Assembly: GCA_963825585.1 (NCBI GenBank)
Contig: CAWGTX010000006.1
Location: 124,001-188,000, forward strand
Direction of reading: 5' to 3'
Origin: JAOUGY01 sp963825585
GTDB taxonomy: Bacteria > Actinomycetota > Acidimicrobiia > Spongiisociales > ZC4RG35
Length of the DNA stretch: 64,000 bases
Below are positions 43,642 to 53,069 of this stretch, piece by piece. A program made the translations under genes and the position numbers. The number at the start of each line of letters is the position of its first letter. The stretch's first letter is position 1. Under the pieces are notes generated by a model that was not told where the DNA came from, did no database searches, and was given only the letters and a program-made list of their open reading frames with translations.

Positions 43642-44535
43642 ATGGAACGCCACGCCGTCCCGGTTTTCCTCGACGGCGAGCGGGCCGACAAGGTGGTCGC
43701 AGTGCTGGGCGGTGTGAGTCGGGCGATCGCCCGCCAGATCGTCGACCAAGGAGGGGTGCGCGTCGATGGCGAGCCGATCACCCCCCGCCGCAGATTGTCC
43801 AGTGGGGACACCATCGAGTTCGAGCTCCCCGACATCGCCGAGCTGCTGTCGGCCGAGGACGTGGACTTCACGGCTCGCTACGAGGACGAGCACCTCGTTG
43901 TGGTCGACAAGCCGGCCGGGCTGGTGGTCCACCCCGGAGCGGGCCGCACCGTGGGGACCTTGGCGTCTGGCCTGCTCCATCGTTACCCCGAGATTCGTGG
44001 CGTTGGCGAGGATCCCCGATGGGGGATCGTCCACCGGCTAGACAAGGACACCTCCGGCCTGTTGGTGGTGGCCAGGACACAGACCGCGCACAAGGCACTC
44101 TCGAAGATGATCGCCGCCCACGAGGTGGAACGTGGCTACAAAGCCTTGGTGGACGGCATCTTCGACGCTCCACGTGGAACGATCGATGCCCCGATCGGGC
44201 CGGACCCCGCCAAACCAACCCGGAGGGTCGTGACTCCCTTCGGGCGTCCGGCACGTACCCACTACCGCCGGGTGCAGGAGTGGGACACCGAGGCGGTCAC
44301 GTTGCTGGACGTGCAGTTGGAGACTGGACGGACCCATCAAATCAGGGTGCATCTGGCGGCTATCGGCCATCCCGTGATCGGTGATCGTTGGTACGGCAAG
44401 CCGGCCCGTGTCGATTCGCCGAGGGTGTTCCTGCACGCGGCCCGATTGGCGTTCGATCACCCGATCACCGGAACTCGGGTCGAAGTCGAGAGCCCTCTTC
44501 CCGCCGACCTGCGGGCTGTCCTCGGCGGCCTCTGA
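43642..44535 (+). CDS. rluD: RluA/RluD-family 23S rRNA pseudouridine synthase
   Basis: A 297-residue enzyme. An S4 RNA-binding domain (DKVVAVLGGVSRAIARQIVD) is followed by the synthase core. The catalytic Asp lies in GIVHRLDKDTSGLLVVA; LETGRTHQIRVHL and IGHPVIGD are further RluA-family motifs, as is the early VVDKPAGLVVHPG. Two bases separate it from lspA. The exact uridine targets cannot be read from sequence. Confidence 0.9.
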   Translation: MERHAVPVFLDGERADKVVAVLGGVSRAIARQIVDQGGVRVDGEPITPRRRLSSGDTIEFELPDIAELLSAEDVDFTARYEDEHLVVVDKPAGLVVHPGAGRTVGTLASGLLHRYPEIRGVGEDPRWGIVHRLDKDTSGLLVVARTQTAHKALSKMIAAHEVERGYKALVDGIFDAPRGTIDAPIGPDPAKPTRRVVTPFGRPARTHYRRVQEWDTEAVTLLDVQLETGRTHQIRVHLAAIGHPVIGDRWYGKPARVDSPRVFLHAARLAFDHPITGTRVEVESPLPADLRAVLGGL

Positions 44536-44656
44536 CCCTCGCCCCTTCCTCGGGTCCCCTGGTTTCCACCCGGAGTGAGTCATCGCCACTACCTGTGCCC
44601 TCCGGCCATGTCGGTGCGTGCCTCGGGAGGGCGTCGACGTCCCGGGCATGGTCGAG

Positions 44657-45682
44657 TCAACCGAAGAAGGTGGCCGCCGTGTCGTACAACTCCTGGTCCA
44701 CACCCCGCACTTCGGCGCAGGCGTCGGCCAGGGGTACCGGTACCATGGCGGTGCCTCTGGCTGCCACCATCAGCCCGGTACGGCCGGCTGCGGCCAGGTC
44801 GGCGGCGGAAACCCCGAACCTGGTTGCGAGCACACGGTCGTAGGCGGAGGGGGTACCCCCACGTTGCAGATGGCCGAGCACGGTGACCCGCGCCTCGAAC
44901 CCGGTGAGCTGCTCGAGGACCGGGGCGATCTCATACGCCACCCCTCCGAGGCGTTTGAAGCCGAAGGAGTCGACCAGTTCTTCGCTGGTGACTCCCGGGG
45001 GAGGTTCTACCCCTTCTGAGACCACCACGATCGAGTACCGGTGCCCGCGCCGGTGGCGGCTCTTGAGAATCCTGGCGATGTCGGCGAGGTCGTAGGGGAT
45101 CTCGGGGATGAGCAACGCGTCGGCGCCTGCGGCGATAGTTGCATGCGTTGCGATCCAGCCCTTGGTCCGGCCCATCACCTCCACCAGCATGATGCGGTTG
45201 TGCGCCTCGGCGGTGGTGGTGATACGGTCGATCGCCTCGGTTGCGATCTCGACGGCGGTGTTGAACCCGAAGGTGACGTCGGTGGCGGCGATGTCGTTGT
45301 CGATGGTCTTTGGCACGCCGATCACCGGGAAACCCTCCTTCGAGAGTTGCAGTGCCGAACGAAGAGTTCCGTCCCCGCCGATCACGACCACCACGTCGAT
45401 GTCGTTGGTCCGCATGGTTCGCTCCACACTGGCGAAGCCGTCACCGTGCACGTATGGATCGAGCCGGGAGGTGCCGAGGATGGTCCCGCCTTTGGCCACG
45501 ATCCCGCGGACGTCGTCGCGGTCGAGGTGGCGGGTGTGTCCCTGCATGAGACCCTCCCACCCGTTGAGGATGCCGACCACTTCGTTGTCGTGGGTGCCGA
45601 TGCTGCGGCTGACGACGGCCCGGATCACAGCGTTGAGGCCGGGGCAATCACCACCAGCCGTCAGGATGCCGATGACGCTCAT
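44657..45682 (-). CDS. pfkA: 6-phosphofructokinase, probably ATP-dependent
   Basis: A 341-residue PfkA-fold enzyme phosphorylating fructose 6-phosphate. It starts GILTAGGDCPGLNAVI. The phosphoryl-donor motif is GGDGT at residues 102-106, Gly as in ATP enzymes, but PKTIDND (124-130) carries the Lys typical of the PPi/actinobacterial subgroup. MGRTKGWIA and PEIPYDL are conserved. The Gly/Lys combination is found in ATP-using actinobacterial enzymes. A second, Asp-type phosphofructokinase lies directly upstream. Confidence 0.9.
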   Translation of the reverse strand: MSVIGILTAGGDCPGLNAVIRAVVSRSIGTHDNEVVGILNGWEGLMQGHTRHLDRDDVRGIVAKGGTILGTSRLDPYVHGDGFASVERTMRTNDIDVVVVIGGDGTLRSALQLSKEGFPVIGVPKTIDNDIAATDVTFGFNTAVEIATEAIDRITTTAEAHNRIMLVEVMGRTKGWIATHATIAAGADALLIPEIPYDLADIARILKSRHRRGHRYSIVVVSEGVEPPPGVTSEELVDSFGFKRLGGVAYEIAPVLEQLTGFEARVTVLGHLQRGGTPSAYDRVLATRFGVSAADLAAAGRTGLMVAARGTAMVPVPLADACAEVRGVDQELYDTAATFFG

Positions 45683-45722
45683 CCCATCTCCTCTTCTGCG
45701 GGTCCCCGCTCGACGCCGGTCA

Positions 45723-46871
45723 TCAGTACAGGAACATGGGTTTGCCGGTGATGTGTTGGATCCTGGGTCGATAGTGATCCTTGTCGTACAACTCGTCGAC
45801 GTCGACCCGCTTGACCCCCTCGGCCGTCACCGAGATCGGGACGGCCGTATAGGTGCCGCCTCGCAGGGCCACCATTCGCCCCGAGGCCCCTTCCATCGCC
45901 AGATCGGCGGCCATCACCGCGTAGTTGTTGGCCACCATCAGGTCGAGGGAGTCGGGTGCACCAGACCGGACGAGGTAACCAAGGCGCTGCTCGATGATGT
46001 CGATCCCCGTCCTCTCCTTGATGAGTTGGGCGGTGAGATCGCCGATGCCGCCGAGTTTGCGGTGCCCGTAGGCATCCGCCTCACCGAACTCGATGATCTG
46101 GCCGCCGGCCAGGGTCGCCCCTTCCGAGATGGTCACCATGGCGTAGTGGCTGGGGTTCCGGTACCGGTCGCCGATGAGCATATCGCACAGCCTGTCGATG
46201 TCGAATGGAACCTCGGAGATGATCGCCCGATCGACCCCGGCCAGGTAGGCGGTCACGAGCGAGGTCTCGCCCGAGTTCCGCCCGAACAGTTCGATCACCG
46301 CTATCCGCTCGTGCGAACCGGAACTGGTCCGCAGGTTGGTGACGAATTCGACCCCGCGGGTCACCGCGGTGGAGAAGCCGATGCAGTAGTCGGTGCCGTG
46401 GACGTCGTTGTCCATGGTCTTGGGGATGCCGATGACCGGGAAACCCTCCTGATGGAGGCGCATCCCGAACGACAGGGTGTCATCCCCTCCGATCGGGATG
46501 AGCACGTCCAGTCGCTGGCCCTCGAGCACCTCGAGCACGTGGGAGGTGAAGTCGAAGGGGCCATCCCCCGTCGCCCGGTCCGCCAGGAAGTCGGGCACCC
46601 CTGACGCCTTCACCTTCTGGGGATTGGTCCGGGACGTGTGGAGGAACGTCCCGCCGGATCGGTCGATCGTCCGAACCACCTGGTGGCTCAACTCCACGAA
46701 GTGCCGAGCTGCCGAGTCGGGGTCGGTCGGATCGTGTTCGAGCAGCCCGGCCCATCCACGGCGAATCCCCACGACCGTGTGACCGTGGTCCTCCACGCGG
46801 TTCACGACCGCCTTGATGCAAGGGTTCAGACCGGGGACGTCGCCGCCCCCCGTCAGGATCCCGATGCGCAT
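45723..46871 (-). CDS. pfp: phosphofructokinase, probably pyrophosphate-dependent
   Basis: A 382-residue PfkA-fold enzyme. Its donor motif is GGDDT at residues 128-132; the second Asp in place of Gly, with Lys151 in PKTMDND, is the signature of PPi-dependent enzymes. FGRNSGETSLVTAYLAG is the sugar-binding segment. PPi enzymes work reversibly and save ATP. It is encoded 40 bases upstream of the ATP-like enzyme on the same strand. The donor assignment is an inference from two residues. Confidence 0.85.
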   Translation of the reverse strand: MRIGILTGGGDVPGLNPCIKAVVNRVEDHGHTVVGIRRGWAGLLEHDPTDPDSAARHFVELSHQVVRTIDRSGGTFLHTSRTNPQKVKASGVPDFLADRATGDGPFDFTSHVLEVLEGQRLDVLIPIGGDDTLSFGMRLHQEGFPVIGIPKTMDNDVHGTDYCIGFSTAVTRGVEFVTNLRTSSGSHERIAVIELFGRNSGETSLVTAYLAGVDRAIISEVPFDIDRLCDMLIGDRYRNPSHYAMVTISEGATLAGGQIIEFGEADAYGHRKLGGIGDLTAQLIKERTGIDIIEQRLGYLVRSGAPDSLDLMVANNYAVMAADLAMEGASGRMVALRGGTYTAVPISVTAEGVKRVDVDELYDKDHYRPRIQHITGKPMFLY

Positions 46872-46941
46872 GCCACCTCCTCCTCAGCTCGTGGGGAATC
46901 GACCCTACACCGGACGCGCTGGCCGGCCGTCGTGCGACCGG

Positions 46942-47856
46942 CTACCGGGTCGCCTTCTGGTAGATGTCGATGAAGTTGAGGTAGTTGTTGGCGATGCGGT
47001 CGACGGCCGCCTGCCTGCTCGATGTGGCGTTCATGAGGCCTTCGACGGCGTCCCACCAGATGGTGCGGCCGATGGCGAAGCCGGCGTATCCGGGGACCCC
47101 GGCGCCCATTTCGAGCCAGTGGCCGACCTTGGAGTCGTCGGCCCCTCGCCCGAGCACAACCGCCACCACACCATCGCGGCCATCGCGTCGAATCAGCTCG
47201 GCCAGCAGTTCGCAGCTCAGCCTTCGGTCGAGACCCTCGATCTTCCAGATGTCCGGTTCGATGCCGGCGTCCTGGATCTCCTCGATCGCAGCCAGGGTCA
47301 CCGCCGGACGGATCTCTGTGTCGTAGGCGGATGTGAGACCCCCGAGGCGGGCGAGCTGGGCCCCGCTGGCGGGAACCAGCAACTCGAACAGGAACTTGCG
47401 ATCGCGTTCGTGGAGCCAGTCGCTCAGTCGGCGGAGCCGGTCTCCCTGCAGGCGCTTCGTGTCTGGTTCGTCGTCGGGGTTCCAGCGGACCAGCACCTTG
47501 GCGAAGTGCGGGTCGAATGCCTCGATGTGGTCGCCGAACTCCTCGCCGTACTCGAAGTCGAAGACGTCCTTGCCCGACGATTCGACCGGCATGGCCAGTT
47601 TCACTCCGCGTTCCTTGGCAAGGCGGGCCACCGCCGTTCCCATCTCTTCGTCGACGAGCGCACCCACGAGGTCGGTCGGCGCCCCGCGCTCGATCGCCGC
47701 CTCGACGCCCTCCCAGACCAGCAGCTTGGCGTCAGCGAGTCGGGCCTGCTCGTCTGCGGTGGCCTCCCGACCCGATATTCCGAACATCTTCTTCTTGAAG
47801 CTTCCCCTGTGATCGAACGCCAGGATGAAGAGATGGCGGTCGTATCCGAGTGCCAC
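46942..47856 (-). CDS. DUF2090 aldolase-like protein
   Basis: A 304-residue TIM-barrel protein of the DUF2090 group, related to the C-terminal part of some IolC fusions. Conserved-looking segments are LFILAFDHRGSF, ALVDEEMGTAVARLAKERG, KVLVRWNPDDE, RKFLFELLVPA, EPDIWKIEGLD and the closing FAIGRTIWWDA. The IWKIEG Lys is a candidate Schiff-base residue. A class I aldolase acting on a sugar phosphate is plausible, and the two neighbouring phosphofructokinases fit. The actual reaction is unknown. Confidence 0.75.
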   Translation of the reverse strand: MALGYDRHLFILAFDHRGSFKKKMFGISGREATADEQARLADAKLLVWEGVEAAIERGAPTDLVGALVDEEMGTAVARLAKERGVKLAMPVESSGKDVFDFEYGEEFGDHIEAFDPHFAKVLVRWNPDDEPDTKRLQGDRLRRLSDWLHERDRKFLFELLVPASGAQLARLGGLTSAYDTEIRPAVTLAAIEEIQDAGIEPDIWKIEGLDRRLSCELLAELIRRDGRDGVVAVVLGRGADDSKVGHWLEMGAGVPGYAGFAIGRTIWWDAVEGLMNATSSRQAAVDRIANNYLNFIDIYQKATR

Positions 47857-47974
47857 GATGTCTCCGATCTTCTCGATGCCCCCTGAGACTACGGTGCCCG
47901 GGCGGTGGCGGTCAGGGGACCAAGGCCCGACTTGGCGCCCGGCGGCCGTTCCCTATGTGGGGGTGTGAGGTAGC

Positions 47975-48814
47975 GTGTCATCCGTGACCAACCCGGCGAC
48001 CGAAGCCACCTGCTACCGGCATCCCGACCGGCCCACCGGACTTGCCTGCACCGAATGCAACCGGCCGATCTGTCCTTCGTGCTCGATCGACGCCGCCGTC
48101 GGTCAACGGTGCCCCGAGTGCGTCCGCGAGGCCGGACCGCAGAAGGTGATCACGGCCCGGGAGCTGGTGGCACCAAGACCTTCGTTCTCCGGCTCCCCGG
48201 TGACCTTCTCGATCATCGCGGTGGCCGCCGTCGTCCAGGTGTTGTCGTTCGTGGCGAGGCCGCTGTGGAACGAGTTGTTCACGGCACTGGCCATGTGGCC
48301 ACCGGGGGTGGAAGCGGGGGAGTGGTGGCGCCTGGTCACGGTGGTGACGCTGCATGCGGGACTCATCCACGTCGGGTTCAACATGCTCATCACCTATCAG
48401 CTCGGCCCGCAGCTCGAACGACAGTTGGGAAGCCTGTCGTTCCTGAGCCTGTTCCTGGCTTCGGCTGCGGTCGGTTCGACGTTCGCCTACTTCATCGGGC
48501 CGGTTGCTCCCGGCGTGGGAGCGTCGGGGGCGGTGTTCGGCTTGGTGGGGGCGTGGCTTGCGCCTGCGGTACGCCGGCGCGGCACCGCCTGGGGTCGTCA
48601 GCTGCTCAACCAGCTGGGCGGTCTGCTCCTCATCAACGCCGCCATCCCGTTCATCGTCCCCAACGTGTCGTGGCAAGCTCACCTGGGTGGTCTCATCGCC
48701 GGGTTCGCCATCGGGTGGGCCTGGACATCCCAGCGGCTGTTGAACAACCCTGCGGCCCGCATCGCCGTGGGGTTGGCGGTGTTGGCAGCCGCCATCCTGA
48801 CCACCCAGCTGTAG
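47975..48814 (+). CDS. rhomboid-family intramembrane serine protease with N-terminal B-box-like zinc finger
   Basis: A 279-residue protein; starts GTG 47975 or GTG 47984. Residues ~13-50 form a Cys/His cluster (CYRHPDRPTG, CTECNRPICPSC, CPECVREAG) typical of the zinc finger fused to actinobacterial rhomboids. Six helices follow, with the catalytic Ser184 in GASGAVFGL and His236 in WQAHLGGLIAGF, plus the HVGFNM loop. Rhomboids cleave membrane proteins within the bilayer. Substrates are unknown. Confidence 0.9.
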   Translation: MSSVTNPATEATCYRHPDRPTGLACTECNRPICPSCSIDAAVGQRCPECVREAGPQKVITARELVAPRPSFSGSPVTFSIIAVAAVVQVLSFVARPLWNELFTALAMWPPGVEAGEWWRLVTVVTLHAGLIHVGFNMLITYQLGPQLERQLGSLSFLSLFLASAAVGSTFAYFIGPVAPGVGASGAVFGLVGAWLAPAVRRRGTAWGRQLLNQLGGLLLINAAIPFIVPNVSWQAHLGGLIAGFAIGWAWTSQRLLNNPAARIAVGLAVLAAAILTTQL

Positions 48815-48917
48815 GTGAGCCGATCGGGAGAATTCGCGCTGTCGACCGCGGGGGTCTCCGGTGCTAAGTTCTCGGGTCTAGGGAATCACACCCGTGTAAC
48901 TCGGACCCCATGCGGAA

Positions 48918-51900
48918 ATGACCAGCTCAGACTCCTTCGCCCACCTGCATCTGCACACCGAGTTCTCCATGCTCGACGGTGCCGCACGGGTCAAGGACGT
49001 GGTGGCAGCGGCGGCCGCCGACGGCCAGCCGGCGGTTGCGATCACCGACCACGGCGTCATGTACGGGGTCATCGACTTCTACCGCGCCGCCGAGAAGGCC
49101 GGGATCAAACCGATCATCGGCATCGAGGCCTACACCACGCCCGGGTCGCGCATCGAACGCCCCGCCCGCAGTCAGAACGTGCGTCATCACATGCTGCTGT
49201 ACGCCGAGAACGAGCAGGGGTACCGCAACCTGATGCAGCTGTCCTCCCGGGCCTACCTCGAGGGGTATTACTACAAGCCCCGTATGGACCGCGAGATCCT
49301 GTCCCAGCACGCCAAGGGGCTCATCGCCACCTCGGGCTGTCTCGGTGGTGAGGTACCGCAGCTGCTGGCGCCCGACGCATCACGCGAGGAGGGCAACGCC
49401 GGTTCAGTCCGTGACTTCGACGCCGCTCTCAGGGTGGCAGCCGAGTACCAGGACATCTTCGGCAAAGACAACTACTTCATCGAGATCCAGGACCACGGGA
49501 TCGAGGCGCAACGGCGCATCATGCCCGACCTGCTCGAGATCTCACGCCGGCTCGGTGCCCCGCTGCTGGCCACCAACGACGCCCACTACACCCGCAAGGA
49601 GGAGGCGGAGGCGCACGATGTGCTGCTCTGTATCCAGACCGGCGCCACCATCGATGAGCCCAACCGGTTCAAGTTCGACGGCAAGGACTTCTACCTGAAG
49701 TCGGCCGCCGAGATGCGCGCCCTGTTCCCTGGCAACGAGTACGAGGGGGCGTGCGACAACGCTCTGCTGATCGCCGAACGCTGCGACGTGAAGTTCGAGT
49801 TCGGCAACATCCTCCTGCCCGCCTTCCCGGTTCCGGCGGGTGAGACCGAGACCAGCTACCTGGAACGCCTGGTCTACGAGGGTGCCAAGGAGCGCTACGG
49901 GGATCCGCTTCCCGAGGATGTGATCGAACGGGTCCAGTTCGAGCTCAAGGTGATCGGCGAGATGGGCTTCCCCGCCTACTTCCTGATCGTGTGGGACCTG
50001 ATCCGCTACGCCAAGGAACAGGGTATCCGCACCGGTCCGGGTCGTGGGTCGGCGGCCGGGTCGATCATCGCCTACTGCCTGCGCATCACCGATCTCGACC
50101 CACTCCGCTACGGGATGCTGTTCGAGCGGTTCCTCAACCCCGGCCGCAAGTCCATGCCCGACATCGACATGGACTTCGACGAGCGCTTCCGGGCCGATGT
50201 CATCAAGTACGCCGCCGAGAAGTACGGCTCCGACCACGTCGCCCAGATCATCACGTTCTCCACCATCAAGGGCAAGCAGGCGATCCGTGACGCCTCTCGG
50301 GTGTTCGGTCTGCCCTACTCGTTGGGTGACCGGGTGGCCAAGCTGATGCCGCAGGCCATCCTCGGCAAAGAACCTTCGCTCACCCAGTGCCTGGAGCAGC
50401 CCACATCCGATGCCGACTCCGACGTCAAGGACTGGTACGCCAACGCCGCCGGTCTTCGTGAGGAGTACAACAACGACCCCGAGGTCCGCCGGGTGGTCGA
50501 CGCCGCCAAGGGGCTCGAAGGGCTGCGCCGACAGGATTCGATCCACGCCGCCGCCGTGGTGATCGCTCCCAAGCCGCTGGTCGAGGTGATCCCCATCCAG
50601 CAGAAGGGCGAGGACTCCGAAGTCGTCACCCAGTACGAAATGGGTGCGGTCGAGTCGCTCGGCTTGCTCAAGATGGACTTCCTGGGTCTGCGGAACCTCT
50701 CCACCATCGAGCGCTGTCTCGAACTCATCGACATGGGCCACGGCGTGAAGGTCGACATCGACAACGTCGACCTGGCCGACGCCAAGACCTTCGAGCTGTT
50801 GCAGCGGGCCGACACCATCGGGGTGTTCCAGCTGGAAGGCACCGCCATGCGGGCGCTCATCCGGTTGCTCCGCCCCGAGACCTTCGACCACATCATCGCC
50901 GTCAACGCCCTGTACCGCCCGGGCCCGATGGGCATGAACATGCACACCGAGTACGCCGAACGCAAGAACGGCCGCAAATCGGTGGCCTACCCGCATCCGG
51001 CCACCCAGCCGTTCCTGGAGTCGACGTTCGGCATCATCACATACCAGGAACAGGTGATGCGCCTCGCCCGGGAGATGGCCGGCTATTCGATGGCCGAAGC
51101 CGACGACCTCCGCAAGGCGATGGGCAAGAAGATCAAGTCGGTGATGGACGCCCAGAAGGAGAAGTTCGTCGCCGGCTGTGTCGCCCAGGGGCACCCCGAG
51201 AAGCTCGGCAAGGAGCTGTGGGACGCGGTCGAGCCGTTCGCCGGGTACGGCTTCAACCTGAGTCACTCCGCCTGTTACGCCTACGTTGCGTTCCAGACCG
51301 CCTACCTCAAGGCGCACTATCCGGCCGAGTACATGGCGGCGCTGCTCACTTCGACCAAGCGTGACAAGGACCGCACCGCCCTCTACCTTTCGGAGTGCCG
51401 TTCGATCGGTGTCGAGGTGCAGGTGCCCGACGTGAACGAGTCATTGGTCGACTTCAACGTCGCCGACGGCAAGATCCGCTTCGGCATGTCGGCAGTGCGA
51501 AACGTGGGCGAGGCGGTGGTCGAGAAGATCATCGAGGCCCGCACCGCCACCGGGCGTTTCGCCGACTTCCCCGATTTCTGTGAGCGGGTCGACATCGACG
51601 TCCTCAACAAACGAACCATCGAGTCGCTCATCAAGGCCGGTGCCTTCGACTCACTCGGCTACTCCCGCAAGGGCCTGTTCACGAAGTACGAGGAGATCGT
51701 CGACGCCATCGTCGACCGTCGCCGCAACGAGGAGCAGGGCCAGTATTCGCTGTTCGGCGGCGAGGTGTCCGAGGTGCAGGCCGGCTCTTATGAGGTGCCC
51801 GACGACGAGTGGGGTCAGAAGACCAAACTCGCTTTCGAGAAGGAGATGCTGGGCCTGTTCATCTCCGACCATCCGCTGCTGTCGATGGCCTCGACCCTGC

Positions 51901-52430
51901 GGGCGGCGGGTGCCACCCCGGTGCTGGCGCTGTGGGATTCCTCCGACGGCGCCAACGTGACGGTGGGCGGGATGATCACCGGCATCAGCCGTCGCTACAC
52001 CAAGAAGGGCGACGCCATGTTGTTCTTCCGGCTCGAGGATCTCGAGTCCGGGGTGGAGGTGGCCTGTTTCCCCAAGACGGTCGCCGAGTACGCCTCGATG
52101 GTGCAGGAGGACGGGATCGTGCTGATCTCGGGCCGGCTCGACCACCGTGGCGAGGACATCAAGCTGATGGCCCGGGAGATCAAAGAACTCCACATGAAGG
52201 CCGACGGCGTCCTCAAACTGGAGATCCCCGCCACACGCCTGTCACCCGACCTGGTGGGTCGCCTCAAGGAGGTGTTGGCCAGTCACCCGGGCACCACCCC
52301 GGTGATGCTGCACATGGTGAACGGCTCCAGCCACAAGGTGTTGAAACTCTCCGACGAGTTCCGTGTCGAGCTGCGTTCGGCGCTCTACGCCGAACTGCGC
52401 GAACTGCTGGGCCCCCGCGCAGTCGCCTGA
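48918..52430 (+). CDS. dnaE: DNA polymerase III alpha subunit
   Basis: A 1170-residue replicative polymerase of the DnaE1 type. The PHP domain opens FAHLHLHTEFSMLDGA (His9/His11/His13). GPGRGSAAGS and MPDIDMDFDERF carry the polymerase motifs, with the catalytic Asp pair in DIDMDFD (residues 415-421). YRPGPM and EQVMRLAREMAGY are conserved finger elements, and FNLSHSACYAYVAFQTAYLK is typical. An OB domain lies near residue 1015. Length is normal. It stands alone with its own leader of about 100 bases. Confidence 0.95.
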   Translation: MTSSDSFAHLHLHTEFSMLDGAARVKDVVAAAAADGQPAVAITDHGVMYGVIDFYRAAEKAGIKPIIGIEAYTTPGSRIERPARSQNVRHHMLLYAENEQGYRNLMQLSSRAYLEGYYYKPRMDREILSQHAKGLIATSGCLGGEVPQLLAPDASREEGNAGSVRDFDAALRVAAEYQDIFGKDNYFIEIQDHGIEAQRRIMPDLLEISRRLGAPLLATNDAHYTRKEEAEAHDVLLCIQTGATIDEPNRFKFDGKDFYLKSAAEMRALFPGNEYEGACDNALLIAERCDVKFEFGNILLPAFPVPAGETETSYLERLVYEGAKERYGDPLPEDVIERVQFELKVIGEMGFPAYFLIVWDLIRYAKEQGIRTGPGRGSAAGSIIAYCLRITDLDPLRYGMLFERFLNPGRKSMPDIDMDFDERFRADVIKYAAEKYGSDHVAQIITFSTIKGKQAIRDASRVFGLPYSLGDRVAKLMPQAILGKEPSLTQCLEQPTSDADSDVKDWYANAAGLREEYNNDPEVRRVVDAAKGLEGLRRQDSIHAAAVVIAPKPLVEVIPIQQKGEDSEVVTQYEMGAVESLGLLKMDFLGLRNLSTIERCLELIDMGHGVKVDIDNVDLADAKTFELLQRADTIGVFQLEGTAMRALIRLLRPETFDHIIAVNALYRPGPMGMNMHTEYAERKNGRKSVAYPHPATQPFLESTFGIITYQEQVMRLAREMAGYSMAEADDLRKAMGKKIKSVMDAQKEKFVAGCVAQGHPEKLGKELWDAVEPFAGYGFNLSHSACYAYVAFQTAYLKAHYPAEYMAALLTSTKRDKDRTALYLSECRSIGVEVQVPDVNESLVDFNVADGKIRFGMSAVRNVGEAVVEKIIEARTATGRFADFPDFCERVDIDVLNKRTIESLIKAGAFDSLGYSRKGLFTKYEEIVDAIVDRRRNEEQGQYSLFGGEVSEVQAGSYEVPDDEWGQKTKLAFEKEMLGLFISDHPLLSMASTLRAAGATPVLALWDSSDGANVTVGGMITGISRRYTKKGDAMLFFRLEDLESGVEVACFPKTVAEYASMVQEDGIVLISGRLDHRGEDIKLMAREIKELHMKADGVLKLEIPATRLSPDLVGRLKEVLASHPGTTPVMLHMVNGSSHKVLKLSDEFRVELRSALYAELRELLGPRAVA

Positions 52431-52469
52431 CCGGGAAATCGTGGAACCGGGCCCCCTGCGCGGGCGTTG

Positions 52470-52625
52470 ATGGACATGAAATACTCCGCCGACCCATCGC
52501 GCCGACGTGACCTGACCTTCGCCGAGCAGGTCCTCGCCGACACCGCCCTGGCTCAGGCCGAGCCGCCCACCGAATCCGATTCACGTCAGGCGTTGGCCCG
52601 GATTGACAGTTCGGCACCCTGGTGA
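52470..52625 (+). CDS. possible 51-residue small protein downstream of dnaE
   Basis: ATG 52470 (or ATG 52476) to a TGA at 52623. The product begins MDMKYSADPSRRRDLTFAEQ, is charged and helical-looking, and ends RIDSSAPW. Codon third positions are mainly G/C as in the neighbours. No family is recognised and the ribosome-binding site is poor. It could be a real short gene in the dnaE transcript or chance. Confidence 0.3.
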   Translation: MDMKYSADPSRRRDLTFAEQVLADTALAQAEPPTESDSRQALARIDSSAPW

Positions 52626-52680
52626 GTCGACAGAGTCGCCGAACGTCGATGCGTTGGCCGGCCGATCTCAAGGGAACCAC

Positions 52681-52959
52681 TCAGGGAGACACATCTCTCG
52701 ACCGCCACCACCGCCGGATCCACCTCCTCCGAGGAGTCGTACTCTCCGAGCGGACCGCCAGCACCCCTGCGCCGATTGCCGCGCGGACGCACTCGATGTG
52801 GGCATGGCGTCGCCGATTCGGGTTGCCGACGGGTGTGATCAGCATGTGCTCGGTTGCCGAGTGGATCGGACCGTCACACAACGGGCAGGTGTAGATAGAC
52901 CCGGAGGGGTTCCGGGCCATGCGTATGTCCCACCATTCGGCGCTTTGGTCCACGAACAC
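52681..52959 (-). CDS. small zinc-ribbon-like hypothetical protein
   Basis: A 92-residue protein from GTG 52959. It contains IYTCPLCDGPIHSATEHML and RRRHAHIECVRAAIGAG; the C-x-x-C with a later H-x-E-C suggests a zinc knuckle. The C-terminus is Arg/Trp-rich (RRRWIRRWWRSR). The Cys/His spacing looks conserved rather than random. It lies downstream of the decayed DUF222/HNH gene on the same strand. Function unknown. Confidence 0.55.
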   Translation of the reverse strand: MFVDQSAEWWDIRMARNPSGSIYTCPLCDGPIHSATEHMLITPVGNPNRRRHAHIECVRAAIGAGVLAVRSESTTPRRRWIRRWWRSRDVSP

Positions 52960-53069
52960 AGTTTGGCGTCACTCGGGCTGTGAAGGTGCCGACCGACTTG
53001 CCCAACCGATCACGCGCCGATGCCCCGGATGGTTCCGGGGTGGCGCTGTCTGGGTTGCTGTGATGTGGT

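Noticed and set aside
44536..44656. Search for a terminator between convergent rluD and pfkA
   Set aside because: No convincing hairpin with T-run was seen.
49542..51317. 591-codon minus-strand frame inside dnaE
   Set aside because: Antisense shadow of dnaE with low-complexity content.
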